A DNA stretch of 64,000 bases from Phalacrocorax aristotelis (taxonomy: Eukaryota > Chordata > Aves > Suliformes > Phalacrocoracidae), in assembly GCF_949628215.1 (NCBI RefSeq), contig NC_134283.1:30172975-30236974 (forward strand), read 5' to 3'. Positions 49,902 to 63,660 of this stretch are shown here, piece by piece. The stretch's first letter is position 1, and every line of letters starts with the position of its first letter. The translations under genes and the position numbers were made by a program. Under the pieces are notes generated by a model that saw only the letters and a list, made by a program, of their open reading frames with translations, was not told the origin of the DNA and searched no databases.

Positions 49902-49931
49902 TTAAAGACACAATGCTTAAAGACACAATAC
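49902..49931 (+). repeat. 15-bp tandem duplication
   Basis: TTAAAGACACAATGC is followed directly by TTAAAGACACAATAC, one difference apart. Confidence 0.85.
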
Positions 49932-52900
49932 AGAAGAGCTTAAAAACAATTAGCTCTGGTTTATTTCCTGGAAGAGAAAGCTAATATTCTAAGCTGGTTT
50001 AGCAAACCTATGAATATCCTAATTTCACTCTTTCTCTTCCCTGACCTCTCTTCCTTTTTACTCTTCTCCAAACACGTTAGAGGACTTAAGTTATTTCCAA
50101 GGGCTCCAAGCAGTCTACTGTGAAAGAATAGACTTGGGTTTTGTTTTGTAATTTTATAAACAAATTTTATAAAAAAGTAAGTATAATTACATGGGGTTTG
50201 CTGGCAAACCCAAGCTTACATTGTCTCCCAATTATAGTCTAACATGAACAGAAGTTAATAGCCCAGTTCTTTTACCCCAGACGTACACTGCTTTATACTA
50301 AGGATAAATTCCATTGGCTAGAATGGACTTAGATGTGCCCTGTAAATAGAAACAATGTAAAGTGTATCCTCTATGTTCACAGGCTAACGGACATGTATCA
50401 TGGTAGATCATAAAATGCATCACAGATGGTTTTATTTTCCTTTTTCCTTTCCATCTTCTTTCCTTGTAGTTTGCTGCCATTTCTTGCTATACCGTTTTAA
50501 TGTCTTGTATGGTCATCAGAATTGAAACATTTACACTGCAAAGTACTGCCGCACTATTGCTCCCATATAAACAGTAATTCTACATATGACTGACAATAGA
50601 CAAGTAGATTTGGAAATATAAGTCACTGTGTTAAAGTGTTGTTTGTTATGAAGTAATGACATCCTCTTTGCATAAAAAGTATTTTTCTTTTATGATAGAC
50701 TGGAAAGTTTCTGAAGAGCCTCCTGGCACCTTCTGTAATCATGGGTACATGGGTATGAGTTTTCCACTTCATTATGTACCCAGAAAATGTGGACAGAAAC
50801 ACAGACGTTACTGTATAGATTTCACTAGAAAAATTACCTGTACAAAGCAGTACCTCCTTATTTGATGCTTCTGTTTTTTCTCTGTCAACAGTTCATATCT
50901 ATTTAGCTGAGAAAAAAAGTTATTACTTCAAAAAATATTATTCAAAGGAACAGTATGTGGAGGTGAGCCAGACCCAGTGTTTACGTATTCATCACATAGC
51001 TTTCAGCTTCAGTCTGAATTTCATAATCTTTGCAGATATCTGGAAGACAGAAATAAAAACTTAAAACTCAAATCTTCCAGGAAGCTAGAGCAAAATAGTG
51101 AAGCCAGGACCCTGAATATTGAAAAATTCCTTGCTTAAGACCCTTAGATGGTGACTGATTTTTCCAATGATCAGACTCCTATAAAACATATTAAATTGTG
51201 CATCCAAAGTCTTTAAGCATGCAGAATAATATTTTTTAAGTTTTGCTACTTGAGGTACCCTAATATTAGCTCATAACAGCAAGAATAGATTTGCCTGCCT
51301 TAGGCAAGCAAAGAGAAGCTACAGCAGGCGTAGTGACATAATTACCTCAGGTCTTTGAAATTTTTTTGTGAGTCTAAAATCTAATTCACTGACCCTTTCC
51401 CACAAGTATATTTAAGGTTCTTAGGTGACAATTCAGGCAAATAATAGCAGAAGTTTTGTGATCTGATATGAAGGAATTTCTTCAGCACTGGCATCAGTAA
51501 ACCAGGAACAGTTTGGTTTCAGTGAGAATGTGGCAAAATTAGTTTAAAAGTTGTTAAGAAATTGCTTTCTAATCGCTCCCGACTATTTTCTTGTGCTGGA
51601 GATATAGGAACTAAAAAAGAAAGAGAATCAGTATTTGTACTTGTATTCATCTGGGATATTTTCTTTGCAGATCTTAAAACATCAATGTAGGAAGAAATAA
51701 AATCAAATATCATTTATTAATCTAGGAGCTGCAGCTGTCACTATCTTTCATTTAATAAATACTGTTCACAATAAACTTACACCTTTAGGGTGAACCTGCA
51801 GGACAGAGGAAAACTAAATATAACTTGAAGAATAACGAACTTAGAGATTGCACACAAATTCATGTAAACACCAAGCTGGACTAGGCTAGTTCCTACTAGA
51901 AAACACCTGTTTCAGGCTGGAGAATGCACTATCTACTGGAGAGATATGAACTTAACTACTAAGCAGGCACAATGAACAAGTCCTGCATTTTCCATCTATC
52001 AGGAAATCTATTGCCAAGGTGTTTAAAATGAGAAACTGAAACTTGTGCTTACAGTAAGTGCCATGAGAACTAAAGAGTACCTGCTAGCAATGTTCTGTTT
52101 CTGTGACATCCCAGACATCCCACCATTGTTTTTTCAGCCCAGTCTATATTCTGCTATTGTACTCATGTGGGCAAAGAGGGAAGAAGTGTGAATAAAGCTG
52201 CATATAGCTAAGAGACCTGCTCCCAAGTAGACCAGAGTAAAACTAAATTACCTGGTATATTTATAATTTGCACTGAATTCATTACAGAAACTAATGAAGA
52301 CCTGCATTCAAATTATGTCTCCTAGGGCTGATTTAAGAAAGTAATTTGTAAGCTAGGCTTGGGGGTGAAGGTAATGCCTAATTCAGTACAGTGAAGTATT
52401 CTGTATTGTAGAGACTTCTGAGGTGATTCGTTCTTTGTAGACTAGTATGTGCAGACCTCCAACAATGACTGCTTGTCATCTCCTTTGTAATACTGAACTC
52501 TTAGAATAATTTTCCGTAATTCTGCAGCACAAATGATTTGGTCATCAGGCAAGTACACCTTTCAGTGTAACCTAGAGTATACAATAATAGAGACACAAAG
52601 AGGATTACATTTATCCTTGATGTCTCTGCTGAGTTTAATTGATAGGCCTTAGGGATTTTTTTCCGTTGCAGGAGATAAAGAAACTATATATGAATAACAG
52701 GTTATTTGATCAGTAAAATATTTTTAAAGTAGCCTGTACTTGATTGCTCCTTCGGTCTTGGATTGATACCTCCACAGCCACATGAACTGCATTTGGCTGA
52801 TTTACTCTTTTTCCTCGAAAATACAGTCAAAGCTTTAAATGTGGGGATATGAGAATATAAAGGTTAAAATTATCATCTGCTGTAGTGCAGCTTTGCTGAA

Positions 52901-55900
52901 GAGAGTAGGTCATATTTGTTAACACTTAAGACCCATTACCCTACCTAAACAGTGTCATCCTACCTTCTGGAGAGGTCCCCACAGGTAGTGTGCTGTAATT
53001 CTGCTGCATGCCACAAATTAGCAGAAGTGCTATGAATCTAAATGTTTGGAGCTCTTAGGTACAGTATTGAGCTGTAATCAGTTTCTGTCAGAACAGTGTG
53101 TGCAGGGTAGCTTGCTCTCAGGAGAGAAGGTCGTCCCAAGGGAGCCATTAATAACATAACCTGTAAACTAGGAGTGGGGAAAAGAAAAGGCCTGCTTAAA
53201 GGGCTAATTAGATCTCTGGTAAGTTGTGCACTTACATACCCCTCATGTTCCCCTGTAACAAGATGAGCAAGTGAATGTGCTAGTGGCTATACGTTTATCA
53301 AGGGTATATATGGCATATGCACAGGGAATTCCCTAATGCCCTACAGGCATTCAGCACATGCTGTTGTGAGTGCTATAATATAGCTATGAATGACAGGAAC
53401 CAGTAGTGTAAAGCTGTTGTTCTTACTACTATTCTGTGAAAACTAGCAACTGGATCAAGATTGCATTCTTATTTCTCAAAAGCATCCAAGGACCTGTCAC
53501 ACATTGTTTGTACTTACAGCCGCAAGTTGAATTTTGGATCAGAAGCCAGATGGATGGCTTCAGATCTTACTTGAATCCAGACTATGCATCCAGTCTTACA
53601 GCAGAAATATATTATTCCAAAGAAACTCAGTGCTTTAGGGGACTCTACATTATGTACAGGGTTAACAGGAAAGCAGCAGGCCTTATTTATGTGTAGTACA
53701 GGAGCTGCCAGAGCAGTGGAAATGTTGTTTTCTTTCAATGATTAATGTGCTCTATAAAAGTGTAGCATCTGCTGCCAGCTTTCATTAACAAATAAATGAA
53801 AAACAAACCCGCGTGGTAGGCAGTGTGTCTGGGGACAGCTTAAACAGGACTGAGCTGCTTTAGATTTCAGCTATTTTCTTTAGCACAACAGTGTGGAGCA
53901 CTTTCTTGTTTATAGGATAAACACATGGGATTGAAGTGATCTGTGTAGCACACAGGAACGTTTGCCAACCCATAACATTCTGCAGAATGCAAAAATTCCA
54001 TAGCTGCTCCCTTGGGAGTCATAGGCTGCAATCTTCTTCCATGTCGGTTTCAGTGTAAATAAAAATTAAATCATTGGAACAGACAAGCTGCCAGTAAAAC
54101 TTTGAATAAAATATTAGTTAATTTTCCTTCCTTCATAATACAAGTTTGGCAGACTCATTCCTTGTATTGGTTCAGGAGACATAGTATTTCTCACCACATT
54201 AATACAAGTAATACACGAGTGTAAGTCTGTAAATGTGTGCTTTTTCAGCTTCCTCACAACAAAGTAGACTCTCCAAAATACAATAGATTATTTTTAGCCT
54301 TATTTTCTGTGGAAACAGGGTTTATTTGATCATGCTGCTTTTGTTTTCCGACTTTTGTCCTTATAACTTCTGAACCATATTGGCCAGTTCCACCCTGTTT
54401 GACAAGGAGAAAAAGGGAAGGAGGATTTACATACAAGAGTGTCTCAAGACAGGTGAAAGTTGCTGTGCCTACTTACAGGCATCGCCAAATCCACACAGCA
54501 GCGAGCCACTGTTCTTCCATCCTCATGGAAGTTTTGATCAACAATTGTTGACTGAAGTGAGTCCATGAAATTGTAAGAAGCCGATCTTTCTCAGCTCTGG
54601 TACTGCTAAAACTGTTTTCCTTCATGGAAGTTTGAGAGTGATCACAAGATGATCTCAGACTGGACATGACATTGCATTTGTGACAAGGATTTCACTGAAT
54701 AGACTTAGGGTGTGTAAGGATTCGAGTATTGCTTTCAGCATGCCCAGTTGTTTCAGGCTTTTTTTGTATAGAAATTAAGTTCTTTTAAACAAATAAGCAG
54801 AGACTATTTCCAGCAATAATGTGGCTGTCCTTCAGACACATGGAAGCCTAGCAATCTCCAGAGCCACCTGTTTGCATATTTGCAAAATACAACTTATTAA
54901 ATTCATAATGGAAATACATCACAGAATGGCAAAACCATTTCAGTACTAAAACCAAAAGATACAAAGCCATCATGACCTGAGGGAGGTAATGAAGCAATTT
55001 GGAGCAATCCCTGTAGGTTATATGATGAGGGACAGGATGGCTTTGGGAATCTAAGGTATATGTTCTAAAACCTGATGAGTACTCTAAGCTTAATGGCAAT
55101 ACACAGAACCTAGCTGTGCCTTCAACTGTACCTGCGAGCTATGCTGAAACCAAGGAAACCTTCCCTATAAATGTTAGATAGCAGACCAATTAATCTGCAC
55201 TGCTATTCCCGTAAAATCAGCCTCTCCCAATTATCTTCTCTGCAAAGAGCAGAATAACTCCAGATAGAAGAGAATAAGCTAGCTTTCAACAATCACAAAG
55301 GCTAAGCTAGCATGCATCAAAAAATGTGTACATACCACAGAGATGGGATCAGATTTACAGCTTTCCTGTACATGACTCTGGTGCTTAGCACAAACTTGGA
55401 ACTCATGTACCTTGTATGGTCGCACGCTGAAGAGAATTTCATGTTACCTGATCCTCAGTCATGATGTAACTATCATCACCATGTGCATGTGATTATTTGC
55501 TAATAACAGACATCTCTCTATATTTAATTGCATCACACCTTTCAAGCTTGTACTCTTTCTATGGTGATTATGTTCCCTCTCTAGCATGAGTCATCAGACT
55601 CTTCAGCTACGTATAGTGTGTGCTATGCAGAATGATGCATTGAGCAGGTGTGACAAAGGACAGGGCAGTTCAAGTAAAAGGAAATTGAAATGTATTTTCA
55701 AAGGGAATGTACAAATACCTTAGTGTTTGATTTCCAGGGTGGTGATTAATTGCAAACTGTAAGATAAGAACACACAGGACAAATACGAGCAATAGCCATT
55801 TGTTATATTGTGTAGTAGGTTCATCTCTGGTTTAAGCTGGCTTTTGGTCAGATGAACCAGAAAGCAGGGACTCTGGCAGTGTGAAGAGAAGTGAAAGCCT

Positions 55901-58900
55901 GAATTCCTCCTGTCTGGTGAATTCTGGGGGCTGGCAAGCTGTAGGCAGAGGACAGTGATCTCAGCAATCTGTATGGGCTGAGATTTTCTGGCACTCTGTG
56001 AGACCATTAAAAATGTTATCCATATCAGATGTGATGGTGAAAATGAAAATATGGCCTTCCCACATGAATGTGCAGATCATACCCATGCTAAAGGTGTTCC
56101 TACTCATTTACTTGTACTTGCTGGTGCTAGAGAACAAATCTTGGCTTGCATGTGCGCTCTGAGTTCAGGGAATAGAGTGGCTGTATTTAAACCCTGAACT
56201 CAAATGCCAGAAATGTGATCTGCAGGCTCAGGAGGTGCAGTGTGTGTGTCATCAGACTTTATCGAGCTTATACTTGAGCTAGGCTGAAGAGCAAAAGAAA
56301 TCTGGAGCTTTACTTCTTTCCTTTGTATTTATAAAATCATTGTACACTTCAGTACAACTTGCAGCTCCAGCTAAAAGCTGTAAAAGTTGCTGTGTTCCAG
56401 GTCATAAATTGGGGTGAGATGGCAGTGCTGTGTGATGAGGCTTGCACAATACCCACGCAGCTTATATCTGACTCAGGGCTTTGCTATTAATTCCTCACTT
56501 TCGTGAACACAAGATTCTCATCCTGTTCCTTTTTCCGCTCTCTGAAGAACACCTCCTATTACGTGCCACAAACAGAAATCTCTTTCTAGACAGTATAAAA
56601 TTCCTCAAGATGTAACACAGTGAAGCAAGATCATCTCTGAAATGAGTTTATGCATCTCCCCATTACCCAATGCCTCACACCACTGGAAAATGAAATGAGT
56701 TCCTGGCCTGAACGTTCCTGCTGTTATCTAACTCTCACTGTACTTCAAGTCAATTATTAACATCAGCAATGATAGAAATCTTAACACATGTTAAGAAATA
56801 GGACACCTACATAAATTTTTGTTAATCTGTATTATTCTGCCCTATGATCTTTGTTTCAGAGCCTACTTTTCTCCATCTCCTTTTCTGATGTGCTTTCAGA
56901 ATTGGAGAGTTTTGGGCTGGTATATTGCTTTCAGTCTTCGGAGAGCATGGTGCAAAAGCTGTTTACTATCTCTTTCACCATCCAGCCAAAGATCTTGTTC
57001 ACCTTCTATAAGCCTTCAGTTTATGAATTAATTTTACCCAATAATACCACAAAGATCAGAACATATTTGTATATATTAAAGGAGTCACCGAATATCTGTC
57101 TCAAGTGTGAAAAGCATTTTTTGTTGGCTCACTTAATGTTTTTTCAGTGAATTTCAGACCCAGTGACAATCCATTGATTTTTATCAAGGTAATAAATAAT
57201 GCAGTGTAAAACCTGCTAACTGCTAACAAAGTAAACACTGTGGTTATATAAAGCTTAGGGTTGGGGGTGAGGGGGCATGGATGGATGTACAGTCCAGGCA
57301 TTTGGAATGAAGGGAATAAATTTGGAATTAAAGGGGTTGATTTGGCTTTGCTCTTCTTCCAATGCATGTTTGAAACATTACATACTGAGCAGAAAGTACT
57401 TAGGATTCTCCAGCTGGGAAGGCTGAATGTGAATCCAGTCCTGAGGAAACACTAATTGTAGTACAGCATTTGTGTTGGGAACGGAGGAAAACGTGACTAG
57501 AGGCATGTCTTTCTGCTATTTCTTTTCAGAGGATACATTTTTAAGCTTTGCCATCTGGCAAGTGTCAAAGCAGATTTCCATCTCCTTTAACCTTTTCCAG
57601 GTTTGGGTCTTGGGGAAGAGACTGAGGGAGACATAACTTGCCTTTCAACAGCCTTGCTATCCCTGCCTTTGTCCAACAGAAAATGGTTACACCCTGAATC
57701 TGACTCAGGAGGAGTTAGGGGAGTGAAAGAAGTGCAGGACCAAGCTCATGGTATGCGGGCTTCTCAACAGGATAAATGATGATAGTATCCAGTACTGGGA
57801 AACCCCACCCCCTATGTTTTTTCACTACCATAATATAATTGCATGTGTGCAAACGGCATCATATGTGGCTCCTTTCTTTGTGTAATTGAATATTGCCAGG
57901 TACCTGGGACAATGAAATATAGAGATCAGCTAGCAAAAAAAGATACCAGAAACTTTTACAGCTGAAATTTTCCGACCTTCATGGAGCTGTATTCTAGCAT
58001 TGCAGGTGTGAACTAGTGATATATTCTGAAGAGTCACAGCCTGTTACTTTCTCTCTTTTCCTTTCTCAACTAGAAGAAAGCTGCCAGGACTAATCCACAG
58101 GTGTGAGTGTACTCTTCCTTCTCTGCAAGAAAACTGATCTCTGAATCAGAATTCTATGAGAAGTCAGCTAAATGTAGACAAGGCTGTAGGTTGCATCTGC
58201 ACAAGCCCTACAATACAAGAAGCGGTAGCATTAAACAGTACCAGAACGAATCAGTGTTCCAGGCATGTAGCAGTGCTACTTTTAAACTCTTAGGAATTAT
58301 GTAATTGCAGAGCCCACTTGGATTAGAGAGCAGTATAGGTTAGTCATGAAAATATAGGTCTTTTTTTGATCATTGGTATGTTTTATCTTTTCAGCTGCAA
58401 GGCCGTTCAGTCCGGAAGGTTTTTTGTGTTTGCTTTATTTCACATCAAATCGCTTGCAAAATCAGGAGCATCTAATCGGATTGTTATTTGAAATGCAGAA
58501 GTCTGAGAACAGATTCCCCAAATAAACTTTAGGAGAGCAGGACAAATTCCTACTTGGAAAGAGAAGAGGCAGTTTAGGTTCTGATAGACAAAATGAGCTT
58601 GCAAACTATCTGTTGAACAAAGAATGTCCGAAGAGTAACTTGCTATTGCATTTTCTTTTGTGTTAACTGTGGGTAGCTGCTGAAATACACAGCACGCAGG
58701 GGATAAAATATCTGCCACCACTTCCTTGAACACTTTTTCAAATTCAGTGGTTTGCAGAGCTCTGTGTGTTTCAGATCCAGCTTCACTGAGCTCCTAGGCC
58801 AAGGACTGAATGAAACTTACTCTGTTTAGGATGCTGTGCAATGCCAGATACCCTGGATATTGTGTTGTTTCACTGTGTGTTATTTCATGTTCACAGGCAT

Positions 58901-60961
58901 AGATAAAAATGATTGCTAGATGTGAGCATAAGGCCAGTGAGTGTGGTAGCTCTTCTTCCCCTGTAGCACTGCTTATCTCCACCCAAGTCACAAACACAAA
59001 GTTGTCTTTAATAGGATTCTGACTGATAGGGCAGTAAATACATCTCACCCAGACATGCACATATGACCTGTGCATGTCTCTAGGCAGGTCTTAGCACTCA
59101 CTCAAGTCCTGCCAACACAAGTACTGTAGTGTTTTGGTGCTATCTGAATATCCCCCATTAGGATTGGCCCAGACATAGATAATTTGCTTCAGGATCAAAA
59201 CACACAGTGCTAGTACAAATAATTTGGGAAGAATTGATACATTTGGGATGGATAACAAGTATGAGATCCTGATTATATGAGAAATGTTGCTGATTATTCC
59301 ATTGGGCAATCACTGGACACTTCTCTGATGCCAGGAGCAGTCTCTTGTGTTTCAGGTCAAATACTTTCTCAGAAACAAACCCAAAGCTAACAAAAAAATA
59401 TAACCTGCAAACAAATCAGAAATAAATTAGGTTTTATTTTGCAATGTACTACAATTGGGAGAGAGAAATGTTGAGAAACAGTGGTCATAAAAGTGCTGTT
59501 AGAAATTTTCTTCTTAGTACACAGGATTTATGATGAAACTAATCACTCCAATTTAAGAATAATTCCAGAAGGCATTGTGCTGGAATGAGAGAGGTTTTGT
59601 TTTATAAAACTCACTTGAAAAAAGAAATTATCATAATATGTGAACTACCATGAGTTATGCAGTGCTATACTAGTATCAATGCTGTTAGCTGACCTTGGAC
59701 AGATCACTGTGAGAATTACAGCAGATATACTACTTTAGTGAGCTGAAAAGTATGCTATTAAGACATATAGGATGTATTAGATTTCTATGTAATTTTGTAG
59801 TTGTGCTATGAGTTATATAGTAGCATGGGTGGGTATTATCACCATTCTAAAATGAGGTACCTGAGATGCAGTCTTGTTTGTCTTGAACTGTTGCACAGTA
59901 ATGGCAGAATTGGAGGTTTTACCTGCCGCTAACTCTCAAGTCTGTTCCTCCTCCAGGTCTTCAGAATGCATGCTAACATTGCCATCCCTAACTCATCAGT
60001 GCTATAAAAGGCACATGTGGTGACATGATGAATTTCCAATAGACTTGAAGAAGTATTAAGGCCTGTGATTTGGGGATTATTCATCTGGAATATAGCTATT
60101 ATCTAGCATATACGCTCAAGGAAGAAGATTAAAATGGGAACCGGCAGAAAGAATTATTACTAAAATGATCAAGGAATTGGAGGGTTTTGTCATAGCATAA
60201 AAGACAGAAACATGTTTAATTCAGCAAAACGGAGGCAGTGTAGGGGCTAAAAGATAATGTTGACACAAGAACCAAAAGATACAAGTTGTCTAAGAGTAAC
60301 TCTGGAGTAGAATTCTTATATAAGGTCCGTTAGAACAAAGAAATTCTGAAACAGTTTTCCAAGAGACATAGTGAGAAGGAAAAAATCTAATTTTAAGACA
60401 GAACATAATTCTTTTATGAAAGGACGAAATGACACAGTGCCATAGAAGGCAACTGTACTCAGTTACTCATGAGATCACCTTGCAGTCAGTGTTCCTATAA
60501 TCCTAAATTTGTGTGTATCATTTAAAAGCATGAAGAGAATTATTACCACTTGCAGGCAAGAATTTCATTATCACAGAACTTGGCTGTTCCTTGCCCTAGA
60601 CACAGTGCTATCACAATTTTGAACATATTGCTCATAATAGGTATTGGTTAAGGAAGAACTAGCGCTGAGGTCTATGCTGATGTAGCTGCTACAGCATATG
60701 GGACATATATCTGGAAACTGCAATCCTGCATCATCTGCTACTGTGAGTCATGTGGCACTACATGGACAGCAGCAAAACAGGTAAGCTAATGATTCTGCCA
60801 TGGACTTAACTTATTTTTTGCCTTTTTTTAATAATTCATGTTTACAACAACCTTAATTCTATGCTGTCATTAGAGCCTGTTGTTATGCTAAGGCATTATT
60901 ACCTTTTTGTAAGGTGATTCTTGAAATACCGTGCTGCCCTCTTGAGGTTGCATAATATATG

Positions 60962-60981
60962 TTTTGGGTTTGGGGTTTTTT
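60962..60981 (-). repeat. G/T-only tract (C/A-type tract in reverse orientation)
   Basis: TTTTGGGTTTGGGG followed by a T run. This is the only clear example here of the C/A-type tract lying on the opposite strand. Confidence 0.6.
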
Positions 60982-62579
60982 AGCCAGCTACTGGAAAGAA
61001 AAAGACTTTTCTTGTTGTTTTTTTTTTTTTTAATGGAAATAAGCAGATTAGGTATGAGCATTTCAAAGCCATCTCTGTCTTTTGGATGTTCCAAAATGAA
61101 CTAGGAGTGCAAGTACTCGTTGCAAATGTTTTTGTCTTCATTTCTTCACCTTAACTCCTCAAAAGATCTAGAGGAACACGTACAGAAGTGCCAATGGCTG
61201 GGACTAGAAATAGGGTTGCTATATAGAATATGGAATATACAGAATATATAATTATTCAGCATTAGCATCTATATAGAATAGAGACTGACTCTGAGAGGTT
61301 TGGGGCTTTTTTTTAACATCAAAAAAAAGGAAAGTCACTGGAGTGACTCTGTGTAATAGTCTCTCTTAAATGAATTTTTTAATATGAGACCAGATGGACA
61401 ACTGTGGGAATACAATTAAGTGAAGTAAGTTGCCTAATTGCTTAATTTTTTTTCATTGCTCTGGGAATCAGTTTATAGTACAGTGTCTTCATCAGAGACA
61501 AACAGACTGGAACAAAAGAGGAGGGAGCTGGTTAGTTCCCATGTGTTTTTGTGCCACTGTAAGGCTGGGATTTGACAGGATATGAGAAGGCATTTTAGCC
61601 ATCTGTCTTCTCCCCTTCTGCTCCAGAGTGCCTGTGCCATTTCAGGGGGTTCCTAGAGAAGATGAATGATAGCAGCTAGAAGCCGAGGTATGCTGGAAGT
61701 GATTTCTAGTGGCAGAAAGTTTGACAGAGTTTCTACTGCCTTGATAAGAGGCAAAGGTTTCCATTTGTCCATCTAGTTTTAAAATATTTGCTGACTGTCC
61801 CTAAGGGTTCCTTTTGAGCCTCAGCTGCATTAACATGAGTGGGACTCCGAGCCAGTGCAATGTTTGGTGATGCTTCTTTCAGGCTGGCTGCGATGCTTGG
61901 CATACAAGACTTTGTTGGCAATGAGGGTGGGAATGACTGGCAATTGTTATAGCAATGACAAAATGAATGCTAGCCTTTGCACTATAAATCTCCTTTGCAG
62001 CTGCTCAAACAGGAATCTTGGGTCCCTGTAGCGCATCTCCAGTCTGCCTGCCTTGACTAGAAACTAGCAATTGTACTTCACTGAGCAAATATCCATGGAA
62101 TGACTAATGCCAATGACCCTCAAAAACATCCCTATTATAGGGATCAGTGTTACTAAATATAGGAGAAGTATATATTCTTAATATCATATAAAAGGAAAGC
62201 CAATGACCTTTGCTGGTATCTTCCAAAAAAACTCTAAAATAGGCAATGGTCATGTATTTATTTTTTCAAGAGTAGATATAAATGTTCCTTAGCCAGTCTT
62301 TTTGTATGCAAAATTTCCAGGCCTACATAATGTACTTTCTCATACATATTTTCAAGTATTTTTGTATTATCTCTGTAATGATTGGCACATTTAATGAGTA
62401 AACACCACTACAAATAAGAAAAAAGCCAAGTAAAAATGACCTAGAAGTGTGTCTAAGTAAGTATGAAAAATCACTTCCTTTTTCACATATTGCCTGTTTG
62501 AAAGACAAACATTTGCATTCACTTTTAAATTATCAAATGCTTATTTCCAGATCAAGATATACCTGATAAGGCCAGCAAC

Positions 62580-62622
62580 CGCACAAAAAACCCAACACAA
62601 CAACCAAACCCAAAAGACCCAA
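62580..62622 (+). repeat. C/A-rich low-complexity tract
   Basis: Nearly only A and C (AAAAAACCCAACACAACAAC type), resembling the tracts at 11331, 18117, 26597 and 28060. Confidence 0.6.
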
Positions 62623-63302
62623 GAACTTGACAGAATTTTATTTCAAGTATGGAATAATGTATTTAGAAATAATTTGAAAAGCAGGACTGCTGACACAAAA
62701 CCCATAAGTTTCTTGAAAATTAATCCTGTTTACTGACACTGTTCTTTTTCACAAATGAAACTTACTTTTTTTTATGTGGAGAGAGCTTAACTGAATACAA
62801 TCTCTTTCCTTTCACTGATGTAGAATAGGTATGCCTTTTTCCTCAAGGCAACGTGGCTCTTCAGCAGCTTTCCTCCAGCATGTCTTGCTTGTGTTGTTTG
62901 TAGCTTCTTAGAGACCTGCAAATTGAAAACACTGACATATGTCCTCATGCCCTAGGATATTGGTGCATAATTATAGCAAAATAAATCCTGAATAGAGAAA
63001 AGACTTACGTTCAGCTTCCTCCCATCTCTCTTGTGATGTTGCTCTCATATGTCCTCTTTTTAAAGGTCTGTTTACTGGAGAGGGGAGTAATAGATAAAAA
63101 GAATCATAGAATCATGGAATCATTTAGGTTGGAAAAGACATTTAAGATTGTCAAGTCCAACCATTAACCAAGCACTGCCAAGTCCACCATTAAACCATGT
63201 CTTTTGAATACTTCCAGGGATGGTGACTCAACCACTTCCCTGGGAAGACTGTTCCAATGCTTGACAACCCTTTAGGTGAAGAAATTTTTCCTAATCTCCA
63301 GT

Positions 63303-63617
63303 CTAATCCTCCCCGGCACTTGCCACTTGGGAGAAGAGACCGACCCCCACCTCGCTACAACCTCCTTTCAGGTAGTTGTAGAGAGCGATAAGGTCTCCCC
63401 TCAGCCTCCTCTTCTCCAGGCTAAACACCCCCAGCTCCCTAAGCTTTTCCTCAGAAGACTTGTTCTCCAGACCTTTCCCCAGCCTTCTCTGAACACACTC
63501 CCTCCTTGCCCTTCTCCGGACACACTCCAGCACCTCAATGTCTTTCTTGTAGTGAGGGGCCCAAAGCTGCACACAGTATTGGAGGTGCGGCCTCACCAGT
63601 GCTGAGTACAGGGACAT
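63303..63617 (-). pseudogene. CR1 ORF2 C-terminal remnant with an internal 9-residue duplication
   Basis: The 104-codon minus-strand frame reads [20 protein letters not shown] and later [20 protein letters not shown], the conserved end of the CR1 reverse-transcriptase protein. Between them lies ECVRRRARR followed by ECVQRRLGK, a tandem duplication not present in the other copy. The catalytic domain is absent. Confidence 0.85.
63483..63528 (-). repeat. 27-bp-spaced tandem duplication inside the CR1 copy
   Basis: CCTTCTCTGAACACACTCC (63483-63501) recurs as CCTTCTCCGGACACACTCC (63510-63528), 27 bp apart, so the reading frame is kept. Confidence 0.75.
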
Positions 63618-63660
63618 GATCAGTTCCCTAGTCCTGCTGGCTGCACTATTTCTGATGCAA

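Larger units (their letters stand above)
47801..63100. other. Intergenic, no gene recognised
   Basis: About 15 kb of AT-rich DNA. LCP2 is expected in this direction in amniotes, but I see no SH2-domain exon on either strand. Minor elements are a T run at 48180-48191, a 15-bp tandem repeat at 49902-49931, a G/T-only tract at 60962-60981, a T run at 61018-61031 and a C/A-rich tract at 62580-62622. Confidence 0.5.
63101..63660 (-). mobile_element. CR1 LINE retrotransposon, 5'-truncated, 3' end at the left
   Basis: On the plus strand it opens with GAATCATAGAATCATGGAAT then GGTTGGAAAAGACA, the complement of the CR1 3' terminus, so the element lies on the minus strand. It includes the 3'UTR and the last part of ORF2. 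Similarity ends near 63660, again a 5' truncation. Its 3'UTR wording (AAGTCCACCATTAAACCATG) differs from the copy at 18491, so it is a different CR1 subfamily. It is not capable of movement. Confidence 0.93.

Noticed and set aside
47801-63100. Search for LCP2 (SLP-76) SH2 exons
   Set aside because: No matching segment was seen by eye on either strand; it probably lies beyond the right edge.
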